Assembly: GCA_016271365.2 (NCBI GenBank)
Contig: CM028129.1
Location: forward strand, 460,984,501 to 461,048,500
Direction: 5' to 3'
DNA from: Neoceratodus forsteri
Lineage: Eukaryota > Chordata > Ceratodontiformes > Ceratodontidae
Length of the DNA: 64,000 nucleotides
In this document: positions 11,400-22,376 of the stretch, in pieces
Layout: each line of letters starts with the position of its first letter
Position numbering within the stretch: position 1 is the first letter of the stretch
Made by a program: the position numbers and the translations under genes
Notes under the pieces: generated by a model
The model's database searches: none
The model's input: the letters and a program-made list of their open reading frames with translations, nothing else
What the model was told of the DNA's origin: nothing

Positions 11400-12356
11400 T
11401 CAGGCTCCTTCTTTAGCAAGGGTATCTGCTGTGTCATTGAAGGCATGGTAGGCATCATGGAGGGAGCGGGATTTGCCTTTGTGTACATAGAGTTTGTGTG
11501 CAAATTGTTGTGCCAGGGAATGTATGTATATTACCAATTCCTTGTATTTCACTGGGCTGCCATTAGAGGAGTGGAAGGAGTTCTTCTGCCAGAAGGGAAG
11601 GAATTCTGTAAGAGAACAACAAACCCAATTAGAGTCTGTAAAGATGATGGCATCCTCGGTTCCATGCTGGATAAACTCGAGGGCATAGGCCATCGCTGCC
11701 ATCTCTGCTTATTGTGATGATGCTACACTACAGCGCTTAGATATTTTGACAGTGTTCCCATAAGGGTAAATCACTAGAATGCCCATCCCTGCAATTTGTT
11801 CTCCCTGATAGTAGGATGCTGAACCATCAGTAAAGACACGGCATAAAGAAGTGTTGTCAAGTATTTGTGGCGTGGCAGGGAAGAAAGGACCTGGATCTGG
11901 AAGATCAGGTGACTGTAGTGTACAGTCATGGGGTTCTCCCTGGAAAAGGAGCCCATGAGCTAACATAGATGGAACTTTAGTCAGTTGTACCTGTATGTCT
12001 CTGTCCTGGAGAAGAAGTGACCAGTGTGTCAGTCTAGCGTTAGAGACTGACCCTTCCTTCACTCTATCTGAGACCAGAAAGGTGGTTGGGGTGTGGTTGG
12101 TGTTGATGATCAGTAGTGAGTACCCAATGATATACAGGAATTGCTTGACAGCCCAGTAGGTGGCCAGAAGGTTCCTTTCGCAAAGGCCATACTTCTGTTC
12201 CACTGGGGTCAAGAGCTGTGAGGCATATGCAATGGGTCTCAAGGTGCCATGCACCTTCTGGGTCAGCACTGCTGACATGGCAATGTCAGAGGTGGCACAT
12301 TCCAGATGGAATGGTAGTGCTGGATTGGGGTTGACTAGAGCTGGGGCAGAGGCCAA
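11400..12356 (-). pseudogene. pol: ERV RT connection and RNase H, broken
   Basis: The connection region reads 'IAYASQLLTPVEQKYGLCER'. The RNase H domain keeps all four acidic positions: 'VFTDGSA' (11835), 'AEMAAM' (11700), 'FTDSNW' (11640) and 'NDTADTLAKEGA' (11415). A stop codon lies between 'SVASSQ' and 'AEMAAM' at about 11709, in frame. RNase H removes the RNA template during reverse transcription. Confidence 0.9.
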
Positions 12357-12499
12357 GGCCTGCTACAGTGATGTCACAGCCTGAGTGAGTATAGGGCCCC
12401 AAGTCCAGGGTACATCCTTTTTGAATAACTCATACAGAGGAGCAGCTTTCTGAGCAAAATCGCAAATAAAATCTCTTGAATAATTCACCATACCTAGGA

Positions 12500-13272
12500 A
12501 CCTTCAAAGAGTTGCCACACTGGTGGGTAATGGCAAGTCTTGCAATCCCTGTACCTTCTTCCAGGTAGGGCTTCGATCTTGGTCAGTTATTTTTAGACCC
12601 AGAAAGAGTACCTCTTTCTGACATAATTGTGCTTTTGATGGGTTACATTTCAAGCCTGCTCTCTGAATAAAAGTCAGTAGTTCATCCAAGAGATCCAAAT
12701 GTTCCTGTGTGGCTGTTGCCAGCAGCAGGTCATCCACATATTGCAAGAAACATTGGAGAGTAGAGAAACTCGAGGGCATCCATCATGTGGAGATGGAACA
12801 GGGATGGACTATTATGGAATCCTTGTGGCAAGCAAGTCAACGTGTACTGTCTTCCTTCAAAGGTGAAGACAAACTTATATTGACTCTTAAGGGCCAATGG
12901 CAATTTCCAGAAACCATTGGAGATGTTCAGGGCACTGAAACATTTCAAATCAGGGGTCAGAAGTCGTAGCACATCTGGTGCTGATGCCACAGTTGGAGAA
13001 CAATTGGGGAGGACCTGATTCAGTTTCCTGTAGTCAATAGTAAGTCTCCAGGTGCCTGTGGGTTTCTTCACAGGCCACACTGGGGAGTTGGCAGTGGAAA
13101 CACAAGTTCTGATTACTCCTTGCTTGAGGAGTGACTTGATCGTTTCTCTGAGGGAAGGCAAGGCCTCAGTTGGGAAAGGATATTGCCTTTGCCTCTCATG
13201 TGCTGGGCCTGGCACTTTGATGACAGTGTGCATTCTACCACAGTCATGCTTGTTGGTTGCAAACGCTTCCAA
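12500..13272 (-). pseudogene. pol: ERV reverse transcriptase, broken
   Basis: Motifs in order: 'SPVWPVKKPTGTWRLTIDYR' (13080), motif A 'SALNISNGFW' (12930), motif B 'LPQGFHNSPSLF' (12820) and motif C 'QYVDDLLLAT' (12730). Motif A normally carries the catalytic Asp in 'LD' but reads Asn here, so the enzyme is dead even apart from a frameshift near 12750-12770. Palm order and the YVDD box match retroviral RT. Confidence 0.92.
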
Positions 13273-13275
13273 ATG

Positions 13276-13788
13276 TCACTGCAAAATAGGGAGAAGCTTT
13301 GGGAAAAGTTCATGATTCTTGAACAAATCTATGACGTCATACTCTTTATTATTGGCAGATATCGTTGCCACAACGTGTGACTCAGGAATCAAAATGGTAT
13401 GATATTGACCCTGAATCTGTATCAGTAGCATGTTAGATAGGTCCACCACACAGCCGTGTGGTACAAGGAAGTCAATCCCTATGATACTAAGATGATCGTG
13501 CAGTACCATTAGTTGGAAAGTGTGTGAGGCCTTTAGATGGCCTAGCTCCACTGGTAGGGGTAGAGAACAGTACGCAAGTAGCCTAGTACCATCAACTCCT
13601 GACATGTTGGTCCTCCGTCTGGTGGACCAAGGGGACATGTCCAGGTATTCATCATGTAGCACAGATACAGCTGCACCTGTATCTAACAAAACTACTAGTA
13701 GGCGGCCCCCGACCTTGGCCTCAGTGCAGGGCCTTCCATTTGTATCCAAGACTAGCTTGTTTACAATCTGGACTGGGGCCTGTAATTG
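13276..13788 (-). pseudogene. pro: ERV aspartic protease
   Basis: The active-site motif is 'LLDTGAAVSVL' (about 13680), and the C-terminal hairpin is 'IIGIDFLVPHGC' (13455). The frame is the same as the 3' end of gag and is separated from it by a single UGA at 13789-13791. It then runs open into the reverse transcriptase, so pro-pol would be made by stop-codon readthrough. The domain itself is uninterrupted. Confidence 0.9.
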
Positions 13789-13791
13789 TCA
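13783..13791 (-). promoter_or_regulatory. gag-pol UGA readthrough context
   Basis: On the minus strand the gag stop is TGA followed directly by CAATTA. The six bases after the stop match CAR-YYA, the downstream context known from tobamovirus-type readthrough stops (UAG CAA UUA). Gag and pro are in one frame on either side. Whether it worked is inference. Confidence 0.6.
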
Positions 13792-16040
13792 ATCTGTACT
13801 GCCGGAAACATGTAGAGGTTGGGCCTGGCTCATGTGAATCACTTCACCATGTTGCACTGATGCTATATAGGGAGGAACTTCTGGGTTCAGGCCTGAATGG
13901 GCCTGAGGGCCTGTACCGCCAGTGTCCCCATGACCGGTTAGGGCCTGGGTTGCCGGTTGTACTGCCACAAGAACTTGTGCAGGAACAGCACCCGCCACAG
14001 AACGTACTTGTCCCAGGAGCTCTCATAATTTCCGATTCTCTTCAGCTATCTCCCTATATGAAGGGCCTGATCTATAATGCTGTGGTTTACCTCTACCCTT
14101 ATGCTTCCTATTCTTTATGCCAATTCCGGTTCCCACCCCATTGTTGTTGCTGTTGTGGTTGTTGTTGATAGGCCTGTTGGGGGTGTTGATTATCAGCTGG
14201 AGGGGCTTGCTGATGTTGGGTCTTTTGGCGTTGGGCCTGCCCTTCCACTGTGTAGTGCATCGTGGCCTCCGGAGTGGATTCCACGGCAGCTACCTTTTTG
14301 GAACCGGAGCCCAAATCACAGATATAGAGTTGATACACTCTTTCAGTTTTCCAAAAGATGTCAGCAAACCTATCCGTACTGGGGTAGGTGGTTGGCTCTA
14401 CCTTTTCTCTTACTGCTGGAATCATGCTCCTAAGGAACAAGGTCTTATATTCAATAAGATCAACATCTGCAGTTTCTTGTGCCAAGTGCTTTCCTGCTCA
14501 GTAGGCCATCCAGAGTCTCTGGTGGTAAGTCGCTGGACTTTTCTTTGCATTCTGTTTCACAGGATATGCAAGCATCACTCCTACTACACCTGGGCTGAGA
14601 GCAGAAATTAGCTAAGCTGCAACCTCATCAAAGGTAGCATGCCCATCCTGGCGAACAGCATCAGGGAGTTTTGCCCACAAACCAGGATCGATGGTCTGGC
14701 ATAGTATTTGGACCTGATATTCTGCAGTGAGGCTAAGCATCTCACATTTAGAACACACCTTTTCCAAGTAACAGCTGAGGTTGTCGGACATATTCATCCG
14801 ACCGATGCTGTCAACAATTTGCTGAACAGAGTAGGCCATTTGTAGGGGATTACTGGGTTGATCAAGCGGAGGTAGATTGTCTCGAGCACCATCCAGGGCA
14901 GCCCATGCTGCAGCTTCAGCCACAGTGCGGACAATACCTTCCTGAGTGCCAGTCTCTTGCAGAAGCTGCCTAATCTGGGTTTTAATAGCCCATTTACTTC
15001 TCTCGGGAAGAGGTACATTGCTTATCGCAGTTTCAATTATGTTTTCTATCTCCTGCCTGTCTTCCACATTAATAACGGCTACTGGAGGTGCTGTCGGGAC
15101 CAGGCTTGGGCCTGCTCCCCCCTATCATGATGGCTGCCATGTTGGCATCTCCCATGATGAACGTCACAACATCGACGACGTATGACATGGGGAGTTGGGG
15201 GTGGGGACCTGCCATGTTGTGGATGGCTGGCTGGGGTCTCTGGGCCATAGTAGGGGTGTGACTGAGCTTTGTACTGTGAAATGTTGTCATCAGATAACTT
15301 CCCTTCTGATGACGAATGAAAGGCAGGGGCTACGCCTCCCATTGCCTTAACATGTCCAGCCAGAACCTCTTACTGATGGCTCAGTTTCACCATCTTAGTT
15401 CTACATTCATTGTGACTCACACTTGCAACATCCATATCAACCTCATCTTGCTTTTGCTTTTGCAACACTCTATACGCGGCGCTCAATTAGCGATTGTCCC
15501 TGATAGACACTTCTAAATCATTACGTACCTGGTTTATCTCGTCCTGCAGCTCACCCATCTCGTCACTCAACTGAGCATTCTCAGCACTCAGCAAATCATT
15601 CATTTGCACTGCCTGACTCTTATCCTGTCTCAAACTTTCATACTCCTTCTTCAACATACACAGTTCCTGTTCTCCAGCTTCAGCTGAATGATGCAATAGT
15701 GAATCCTTTTCATTTCACAGAGTTTGGAGCTCTGCTGCAGTCTTATACATTCAGTTTCCTGCAAACCCATCTGTTGCTTAGGAGATGGGATTTGCAGATC
15801 AAGGGTTCGAAACCTCACTTCGGAGGCTTCCAGAGCAGTGTAGAGAGCCGCAACCATCAACCCTTTAGTGTGATGTTTATTGGCTGATTGTCTCGTCTCT
15901 GTATACTGGGTTGAAATCCCCAATATAGGGTTTTCTGATTGACTTACGTCCCGGGCGAAGTCTGCCCATCCTTCATGGGAGGTGAGGAAGTTCAAGACAT
16001 CGAGTCTCAGTTCTGCACAGATATTTGATATGGTGGCCAT
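13792..16040 (-). pseudogene. gag: ERV gag, broken
   Basis: Starts at an ATG at 16040 ('MATISNICAELRLDVLNFL'). A strongly coiled-coil segment follows at 15487-15696 (heptads around 'ENAQLSDEMGELQDEI'), then a Pro/His-rich stretch (15079-15342). A capsid-like helical region spans 14612-15067 and 14108-14485 and ends in a glutamine run ('QQQPQQQQQWGG', about 14135). A short basic tail follows ('HKGRGKPQHYRSG', 14080). No CCHC zinc knuckle is seen. At least three frame changes break it. Gag assembles the virion core in the family. Confidence 0.8.
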
Positions 16041-16337
16041 TGTGTGGGAGGGAACGAAAGTTCAAACTGTGAAAAGGGCACCGTGCTGCATATCGATCCA
16101 CAGCACGAGCACTTTTTACATAGCCGGGCTAGTGTATAAGTTGTAGGCTTGCAATTCAAAGCTGCTATGGAGTGGGTCAAGACGGCATAGACCACACCTG
16201 AAAAGACATCCAGACTTTGCAAGTTACTACAAACTGGTTTTAAAATGGGAGAGGTGATACGGGAGTGTACACCTACTGTTCCCATGGGAAAGGGAAAGGT
16301 TGAAGCAACAAGTGAAAACTTACAAACACCAAATATC

Positions 16338-16357
16338 GCCTGCACACGGTCGCCAAT
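16338..16357 (-). other. ERV primer binding site, Arg-like
   Basis: After the LTR end CCTAACA and two or three bases, the minus strand reads TGGCGACCGTG. The first eight bases, TGGCGACC, are complementary to the 3' end of some tRNA-Arg; the rest diverges. Primer identity is therefore tentative. Confidence 0.5.
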
Positions 16358-16358
16358 T

Positions 16359-17071
16359 TGTTAGGAGGTCTAAACCTCACTCTCAGATTCTTGACGATAT
16401 TGGGAATGCAAGTAATCACAGACACGTTGCATTAGAGTAATAAACAAGTTTATTACTACCAAAGGGATAAATCACAGTTGCCCTTAGCAGTTCTTACCAA
16501 TACGAACTGGGAGCCAATGCTAAGCATTCCCTACACCTCAAGGTTTCTCTGTGTCTCTTGGGGTCTCTCAGGTCTCCGAGGTATAAGGATTTTGCATTAC
16601 ATTATATACCTATGATAATTACTATGGTTACCAAAAGATAGAAACATTTCTAGTTACAGAGATGAACCCTATTGGCTAAATTAGAGGTGGCTCCATGGTC
16701 CAAGATAACATTATACAATTCTGTAAAGTCATCAGTTTGAGAACAAAAGAGTTCTTATACAGAGTCTTACATAACTCAGTGTAGTGGTACAAATCACCAA
16801 AATGTGGCAATGCCGTCTTACATATTATAATTACTCCAAGGACACAGGTGTCTTGGCATCTTACAAGTAAGAAATACACAGAAAATACATAGCAGAATAT
16901 ATGTATTAGCAAGCAAAGTGTATTACAACAATATGCATTCATATCTTGACATCTACTCTTGTACGGTAGATGCCTTTAGCCCTATATATTAGTATAATAC
17001 ATACTTAAGTGCTAGCTGTCTACGGTGTACCTCTGAGGGTACCAATTAGGGTGCAGGGTCCTCATGTAACA
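16359..17071 (-). repeat. ERV 5' LTR
   Basis: 713 bp with the same TGTTA...TAACA ends as the copy at 6823-7535. A TATATAA box lies at 16602-16608 (minus). An AATAAA lies at about 16450 (minus), roughly 90 bases before the LTR 3' end, giving a conventional U3-R-U5 order. Confidence 0.95.
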
Positions 17072-17675
17072 GAGGTGATCATGCCCCTGTACAGGTCCTT
17101 GGTTAGGCCACATTTGGAGTACTGTGTGCAATATAGGCATCCATATCTGAGGAAAGATATCAAGCTGTGCAATGCGGTGCAGCATAGGGTGATGAAAATG
17201 TTACAGGGGATGGAAGGCAGACCCTATGAAGAAAGGCTGAGTCAGTTGAGTCTGTTCACCCTGGAGAAGAGAAGGGATCGGGGGGGACATGATTGAAACC
17301 TTCAAATACTTGTGGGAGATCAACAAATTGGACACAAAGGGGCTCTTTAAACTGAGAATGGGAAGGGGCATGGGCTAAGACTGGAGGGAGGCAGGCTCAG
17401 GAGGGAGATGAGGAGGCATTATTTCACTGAGAGTGTGGTGGCAAAATGAAATGCTCTGCCAGGGGAGGTGGTGGCAGTAGGACAGTGGGGAGTTTCAAAA
17501 GGGTATGGGACAGGGCAAGGAGGGGGGCTGTGTAAAATATGCTGAACAGTTTCAGGAGGATAATGAAGGGTTGAGGGAGGGGCAGCTGCAATATGAGGGT
17601 GCTAGTTGTGCAGACGAGCAGACTTAATAGACCTTGAGGCCTGTTTCTGCTGGCAAGTTTTTGTATGTTTGTATT
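17072..17675 (+). mobile_element. CR1 LINE, 3' portion after the ERV
   Basis: Continues the CR1 broken at 6822. After the GAGG duplication it encodes the ORF2 C-terminal signature '[18 protein letters not shown]', then '[19 protein letters not shown]'. It ends in the CR1 3' tail with 'TTTCTGCTGGCAAG' and 'TATGTTTGTAT'. One frameshift separates the two signatures from the terminal 'MIETFKYL' segment. Confidence 0.9.
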
Positions 17676-17737
17676 ACTAAGGGTATTTGTATGAATAAGG
17701 TATCTCTGCCTTTTTAGCTCTGTCTGCCTGCCACATA

Positions 17738-20167
17738 GAAACATAGACTTTAATGGCAGATAAGGACCGCTTGGCCCACCTAGTCTGCCCATTTCCCTAC
17801 CTAGAGGATAAACTGCAGATCCTATTTAACCAACAGCCTATTTCTTCCTAACCCCACAAAAATTGCCTTATGTCTGTCCCATGCATTCTTGAATTCTCCC
17901 ACAGTTTTAGACCTCACAACCTCCTCAGGAAGGCTGTTCCATGCGTCCACCACCCTCTCTGTGAAAAAATATTCCTCACATTGCCCCGAGCCGTCTCCCC
18001 TCTATCTTCAAATTGTGTCCTCTTGTTCTTGCACATCTCTTTTTCTGAAAGATGCTACCCTCTTGGACTTTGTTGATTCCACTGAGGTACTTAAACATTT
18101 CTATCATGTCCCCCTTCTCTCTCCTTTCCTCAAGGGTATGCATATTAAGCTCCTTTAGCATCTCCTCATATGGCTTCTCTTGCAGACCCTGCACCATTTT
18201 AGTTGCCCTCCTTTGAACTGCCTCCATCCTGTCAATGTCCTTGTGGAGATGGGGTCTCCATAACTGGACGCAGTACTCCAGATGGGGTCTCACCAACTGT
18301 CTGTAGAGGGGGATAACAACTTCCTGTTTTCTGCTGGTGATGCTTCTCCCTGTACATCTCAGTATCCCCCAAGCCCTCCCTACTGCCTTCTCACATTGCT
18401 TGCCAACCTTAAGATCATCTGATATGATTACCCCCAGGTCCCTTTCCATTTTTGTTGTTGTTACTACCTCCCTCCCCATTGTGTAATCTTCCCCTGTGTT
18501 TTTGTTTCCCAGGTGCATTACTTTGCACTTCTTTGCATTGAATCCAAGCTGCTATACTTCTGACAATTCTGCCAACCTTGCCAAGTCCCTTCTCATCCTT
18601 TCCATGTCTCCTTGTGTATCAACCCTGTTGCAGATCTTTGTGTCATCTGCAAAGAGGCATACTTTACCTTTCAGTCCCTCTGCAATGTCACTTATAAAGA
18701 CATTAAAAAGGACTGGACCCAGTACTGAACCCTGCGGTACCCCACTAATAACCCCTCTTTCTTCAGAGTGGACTCCATTTACTATTACCTTCTGTGTCCT
18801 GTTGTTCAGCCAATGTTTTACCCAGGCTACCACCCTGGGACCCACTCCAAGGCTGGTTAATTTGACTACTAATCTTTTGTGTAGGACTGTGTCAAATGCC
18901 TTGCCAAAGTCTAGGTAGGCCATGTCCACAGCCCCTCCCATGTCTACTACTTTGGTCACCCAGTCAAAGAAATCAATTAGATTCGTCTGACATGACCTTC
19001 CTGCTGTGAACCCATGCTGCCTTGGGTCCTGTGCCCCACTGGCCTCTAGGTACTCAACAATTATTTCCTTCAGAAGTGATTCCATCACTTTCTCTGACAC
19101 AGAGGTCAAACTGACAGGTCTGTAGTTTCCTGCCTCTGTCTTGCTCCCACTTTTGTGAAGAGGAATCACATCAGCCTTCTTCCAATCCACAGGTACCACA
19201 CCATCCTCCCATGATTTGTTAAAAAGGGTAGTCGGTTCTCTGCTTAATTTTTTTAGAATTCTGGGGTGAATTCCATCAGGCCCCATTGCTTTGTCCATCT
19301 TCAGTTTTAGGAGTTCTTTCAGAACCCTTTCTTCTGTGAAAGGACTGGGATCGACCCTCCTCTCCAGAGTGCTTCTGTTAATTGGATTAGGCACACCCCC
19401 CTTTCCTCTTTTGTGAATACTGAACAGAAGTATTCATTCAGTATCCCTGCTTTTTCACTGTCACTCTCTGTCCACCCACCATCCATTCTATTCAGCCTCA
19501 CTATCCTTCCCTTTCTCTTTCTACGCTCCCTGATATACCTGTAAAAGGTTTTATCCCCCTTCTTAACTGAGTTGGCTATCATTTCCACAGTTTGTGCCTT
19601 TGCTATTCTGACTACCCTCCCTGCTTCCTTCTGCCTTAACTGGCACAGTTCTTTGTCCTGCTCCTTCTGTGTTTCCTTATACTTCCTAAATGCTATCTTT
19701 TTCTCCCTAACCTTCACCACCACTTCTTTTGAGAACCATAATGGCTTTTTCTTTCATTTTGATTTGTTTATTTTCTTCACACAAAGGCTTGTTGCCTCTG
19801 TGATGGCAGTTTTGATATTTCCCCATTGTTGCTCCACCCCCTCATTCTAGCCTGTTTTCTAGTGCTTTTCTAAGGCACTCTCCCATCTTGCCAAAGTCAT
19901 CCCTCCTGAAGTCCAGAACCCTCACTTTTGTATGGCTTGACTCTGTAGCTGAGTTTATCGTGAACCACACTGTTTGGTGGTCACTTGTTCCCAAATGGCT
20001 ATCCACTTCTAGATCTGAGATCCTCTAACTGTCTCCATTTGAAAGTACGAGGTCTAAGATTGCTCCCTCATGAGTAGGTTCCAAAACTAGCTGTTTGAAG
20101 CATGCCACCTGAAGGGCATCAAGAATGGCCCTGCTTTTGGATGTGGCTGCAGCAAAGGTGCTCCAGT
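17738..20167 (-). mobile_element. Young CR1 LINE, 5'-truncated
   Basis: The minus-strand 3' end is at about 17738, marked on the plus strand by ACATAGAAACATAGAC. Reading backwards: ORF2 C-terminus (17976-18518), reverse transcriptase (18552-19394), linker (19319-19723) and the end of the endonuclease ('ILDLVLSNGDS', about 20030). It is truncated in the endonuclease at about 20167. The subfamily is the same as the copy at 46212-47394. Confidence 0.9.
17976..19723 (-). pseudogene. CR1 ORF2 reverse transcriptase, nearly open
   Basis: The central 280-codon frame (18552-19394) keeps every RT block: 'KAMGPDGIHPRIL', 'NYRPVSLTS', motif A 'YLDFGKAFDTV', motif B 'GVPQGSVLGPVLFNVF' and motif C 'LFADDTKICN' (about 18650). 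The N-terminal linker and the C-terminal '[14 protein letters not shown]' are in other frames, so two frameshifts separate it from an intact ORF2. No complete endonuclease remains. Confidence 0.88.
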
Positions 20168-20212
20168 TAACATAGAAACATAGAAACATAGACTTTGATG
20201 GCAGATAAGGTG
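20168..20212 (-). mobile_element. CR1 3'-end stub
   Basis: The plus strand reads ACATAGAAACATAGAAACATAG then ACTTTGATGGCAGATAAGG, the last 40-odd bases of the same CR1 family. It abuts the truncated 5' end of the CR1 at 17738-20167. It is either a minimal 5'-truncated copy or the target into which the larger copy inserted. Confidence 0.7.
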
Positions 20213-20220
20213 CATACACC

Positions 20221-20281
20221 TGACATTATAATTCTGTTTACGACATCAAAATATGTTGCTGTGGAGATAATTATAATGTCA
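20221..20281. repeat. 13-bp perfect inverted repeat
   Basis: TGACATTATAATT at 20221-20233 is exactly complementary to AATTATAATGTCA at 20269-20281, with a 35-base loop. A further pair, CTGTTTA (20234) and TAAACAG (20283), lies next to the arms. The function is unknown; it may be a remnant of a small hairpin-ended element. Confidence 0.6.
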
Positions 20282-20469
20282 TAAACAGGGGATTGTGATG
20301 TTATATGTAGTGAAGCAGCCAGAGTAGATATAGTTTATGGGACAGGGGGCTTGTTTTCATGCAATGGTTTTCAGTAATAAAGAAAATGGGGAATTAATTA
20401 CTGAAAATATAGGAGGTAGTACAGAAAATGGGATGGATCTGAATATAAATCTTACTTTTTTCCATGTTT

Positions 20470-20956
20470 TCCTTATGCTGTCAGGGGATGTTTAAGAAAG
20501 TGGGAAACTGCCTTAGAAACAGCCTAGCAGTGATGAATAACCAGGGTAAGGTAGAGGAACAATGGTGACCAATTAAGGAAAGTCTAATGAATGCAACTAG
20601 CCTTTGCATGAAAGAAATAAGTGAAAACAGGAGGAAAAAAGCTGCTATGGTACTGTAAGAAGGTGGCCACAAAAGTGAAGGAAAAAAGATGGCATTTAGG
20701 AAGTACAAAGAATCACAGAAGGAGGAGGAGGATTGGGAGAAGTACCAAACAGCACAGAGGGAAGCATGGAGGGATGAAAGGCAAGCTAAAGCACAAATAG
20801 AGGAAAGGGTAGACAAAGGAGTGGCAGAAGGGGAGAAGACATAGGCACATATGCAGGAAGAGGAATTTAAGGGGAGGGACAGCAAGGATAAGGAAGTTGA
20901 TAGATGGTGACTGTGCTGAGGATGATCAGGAAAAAGCTGACACCCTGAATTGATAC
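20470..20956 (+). mobile_element. CR1 LINE linker fragment, upstream of the giant LTR
   Basis: Plus-strand CR1 ORF2 linker: 'KVKEKKMAFRKYKESQKEEE' at about 20675, similar to the linker of the CR1 at 19.3-19.7 kb. It stops at 20956 and resumes at 24208 with the start of the RT domain. The 4-bp ATAC (20953-20956 and 24204-24207) is duplicated around the intervening insertion. Confidence 0.7.
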
Positions 20957-21668
20957 TGTGATGATCTAATCCAACTGGGTGCTGCCTATGAAGATCACCT
21001 GTCTCAGCTGCACACCCAGCGTCGCCTCAAGCAGGTGAACTGGCAAGACAATGCTGTGGTTCGAATGGGGTTGGGTGGATGGAGACACCTGGTAAGGAGA
21101 GGCAGGAGACAGTCTATAAGTTTGACGCCCGACGGGCTTTATTTATACCACAGGAAAAGTTAGACACAGTCACAAGGGAAGAGGGGAACCCAAAACAAAC
21201 AAGAATAGCAAGTAACATTCTATACCAACTCTAAGAGGTGCACTTCGGCTTAGGGCTGCTATCTATTGTCCTCCATACTAAACTTTCTCTAAATGATCTA
21301 ATGAACAAATACTGTACAAATACTATTACTATATAATGAGTTGAGAAGATCACTGCAGTGAACAATGGGTACCAGTGCAAATCCCGAAGAATCGGGTGGC
21401 ATAACCACCTCCAAGAGTTCATAAGGTTAAAGGAAGTCCAAACTTTTTCTGCCGTCTTCGTGTGAACAGCTGAAGAATGGAGTAGCAATGGGGTAAAAGG
21501 GAAAACTAGGCTCCTGCTTGGCACCAAGCTACACCTGTGTGAAAACCTAGGAGAGGCTGGAGGAGATAGGAGAGATTTTTAAAAAGACCCTGATTCATCA
21601 GCCAACCCACTCTCCAAGGTTGCTGGAATACTCTGGCACAAGAGAACTGAACTCTGCTGAACTCTTTC

Positions 21669-21870
21669 CTGGCACAAACCCTCAACCAGGGCTGCCAAGG
21701 ATGAAGGACTCAAGACTTGGTATAGAATCCACTTGAAAGGATTGCCAAGGATGAAGATCTGCTGCAGTCTCCCCAGCACAAACCCTCAACCAAGGCTGCC
21801 AAGGATGAAGGAACCAAAACTTGGAGTCGAATCCACTTGCCAGGCTTGCCAAGGATGAAGGTACATTGAA
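21669..21870. repeat. 104-bp tandem repeat inside the giant LTR
   Basis: Two copies begin with 'GGCACAAACCCTCAACC' or 'AGCACAAACCCTCAACC' and then 'CTGCCAAGGATGAAGGA' (at 21692 and 21796). Each contains a second 'TTGCCAAGGATGAAG' about 50 bases on. Partial similarity extends upstream to about 21600. Confidence 0.8.
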
Positions 21871-22376
21871 ACTTCTTTGGCGAAGGATCCACAGGAGGAC
21901 CATCAGGATCAAGCCAAAACCCAAAGGACAACACAGTGCAAGCAGGGTAAAACAAGCAGGAAGAGTAGAATGCAGGGCAAAGATCAGAGCCCCACACTGT
22001 CCAGAACCAGAACCAGAAAAAACAGCAAACCGGCCTACGCAGACACACACTGGCCACATCAGACTTGACTTTTGGCAAACAACTGGGAGTGATAGACGAG
22101 ACTTCTTCCAGGACATTCCACTTCCAGGCTGGCTGAACCACATGGAAACCAGGAGCTGGCAGCCATGACTCACACCAGGTTATGTTGAATTCAACAAACA
22201 GCAGACCACAGGGAGGGGTGCTGCGGTGAAGTTCTTCACTGTCTGAAGACTGTTTGGTGAAGAATCAGCTGTGAACAACCCCACCAGGGGTGCTGCGGCA
22301 GAAGATTGAGTATGTACACTTTGCACTGAGAACACTGGTAATTTCCCTTTACACTATGCACTACACCCTGTGTTCG

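Larger units (their letters stand above)
6823..17071 (-). mobile_element. Class I endogenous retrovirus, full length
   Basis: A 10,249-bp provirus on the minus strand. It has two 713-bp LTRs (6823-7535 and 16359-17071) with TGTTA...TAACA ends and an exact 4-bp target duplication GAGG (6819-6822 and 17072-17075). Gene order in its own direction is gag, pro, pol (RT, RNase H, IN), env. A primer-site-like sequence follows the 5' LTR and a polypurine tract precedes the 3' LTR. Gag and pro lie in the same frame separated by one UGA, and integrase has a GPY/F module, both typical of gamma/epsilon-like retroviruses. All genes carry stops or frameshifts. The LTRs differ at roughly one base in twenty over the stretch I compared by eye. 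Confidence 0.95.

Noticed and set aside
7666..14611. Open frames on plus across the ERV (for example 11199-11717, 14117-14611)
   Set aside because: They are antisense shadows of env, pol and gag on minus, which carry real motifs.
21682..22173. 163-codon and 143-codon minus-strand frames in the giant LTR
   Set aside because: They overlap in different frames and contain the 104-bp repeat translated twice; there are no domain features.
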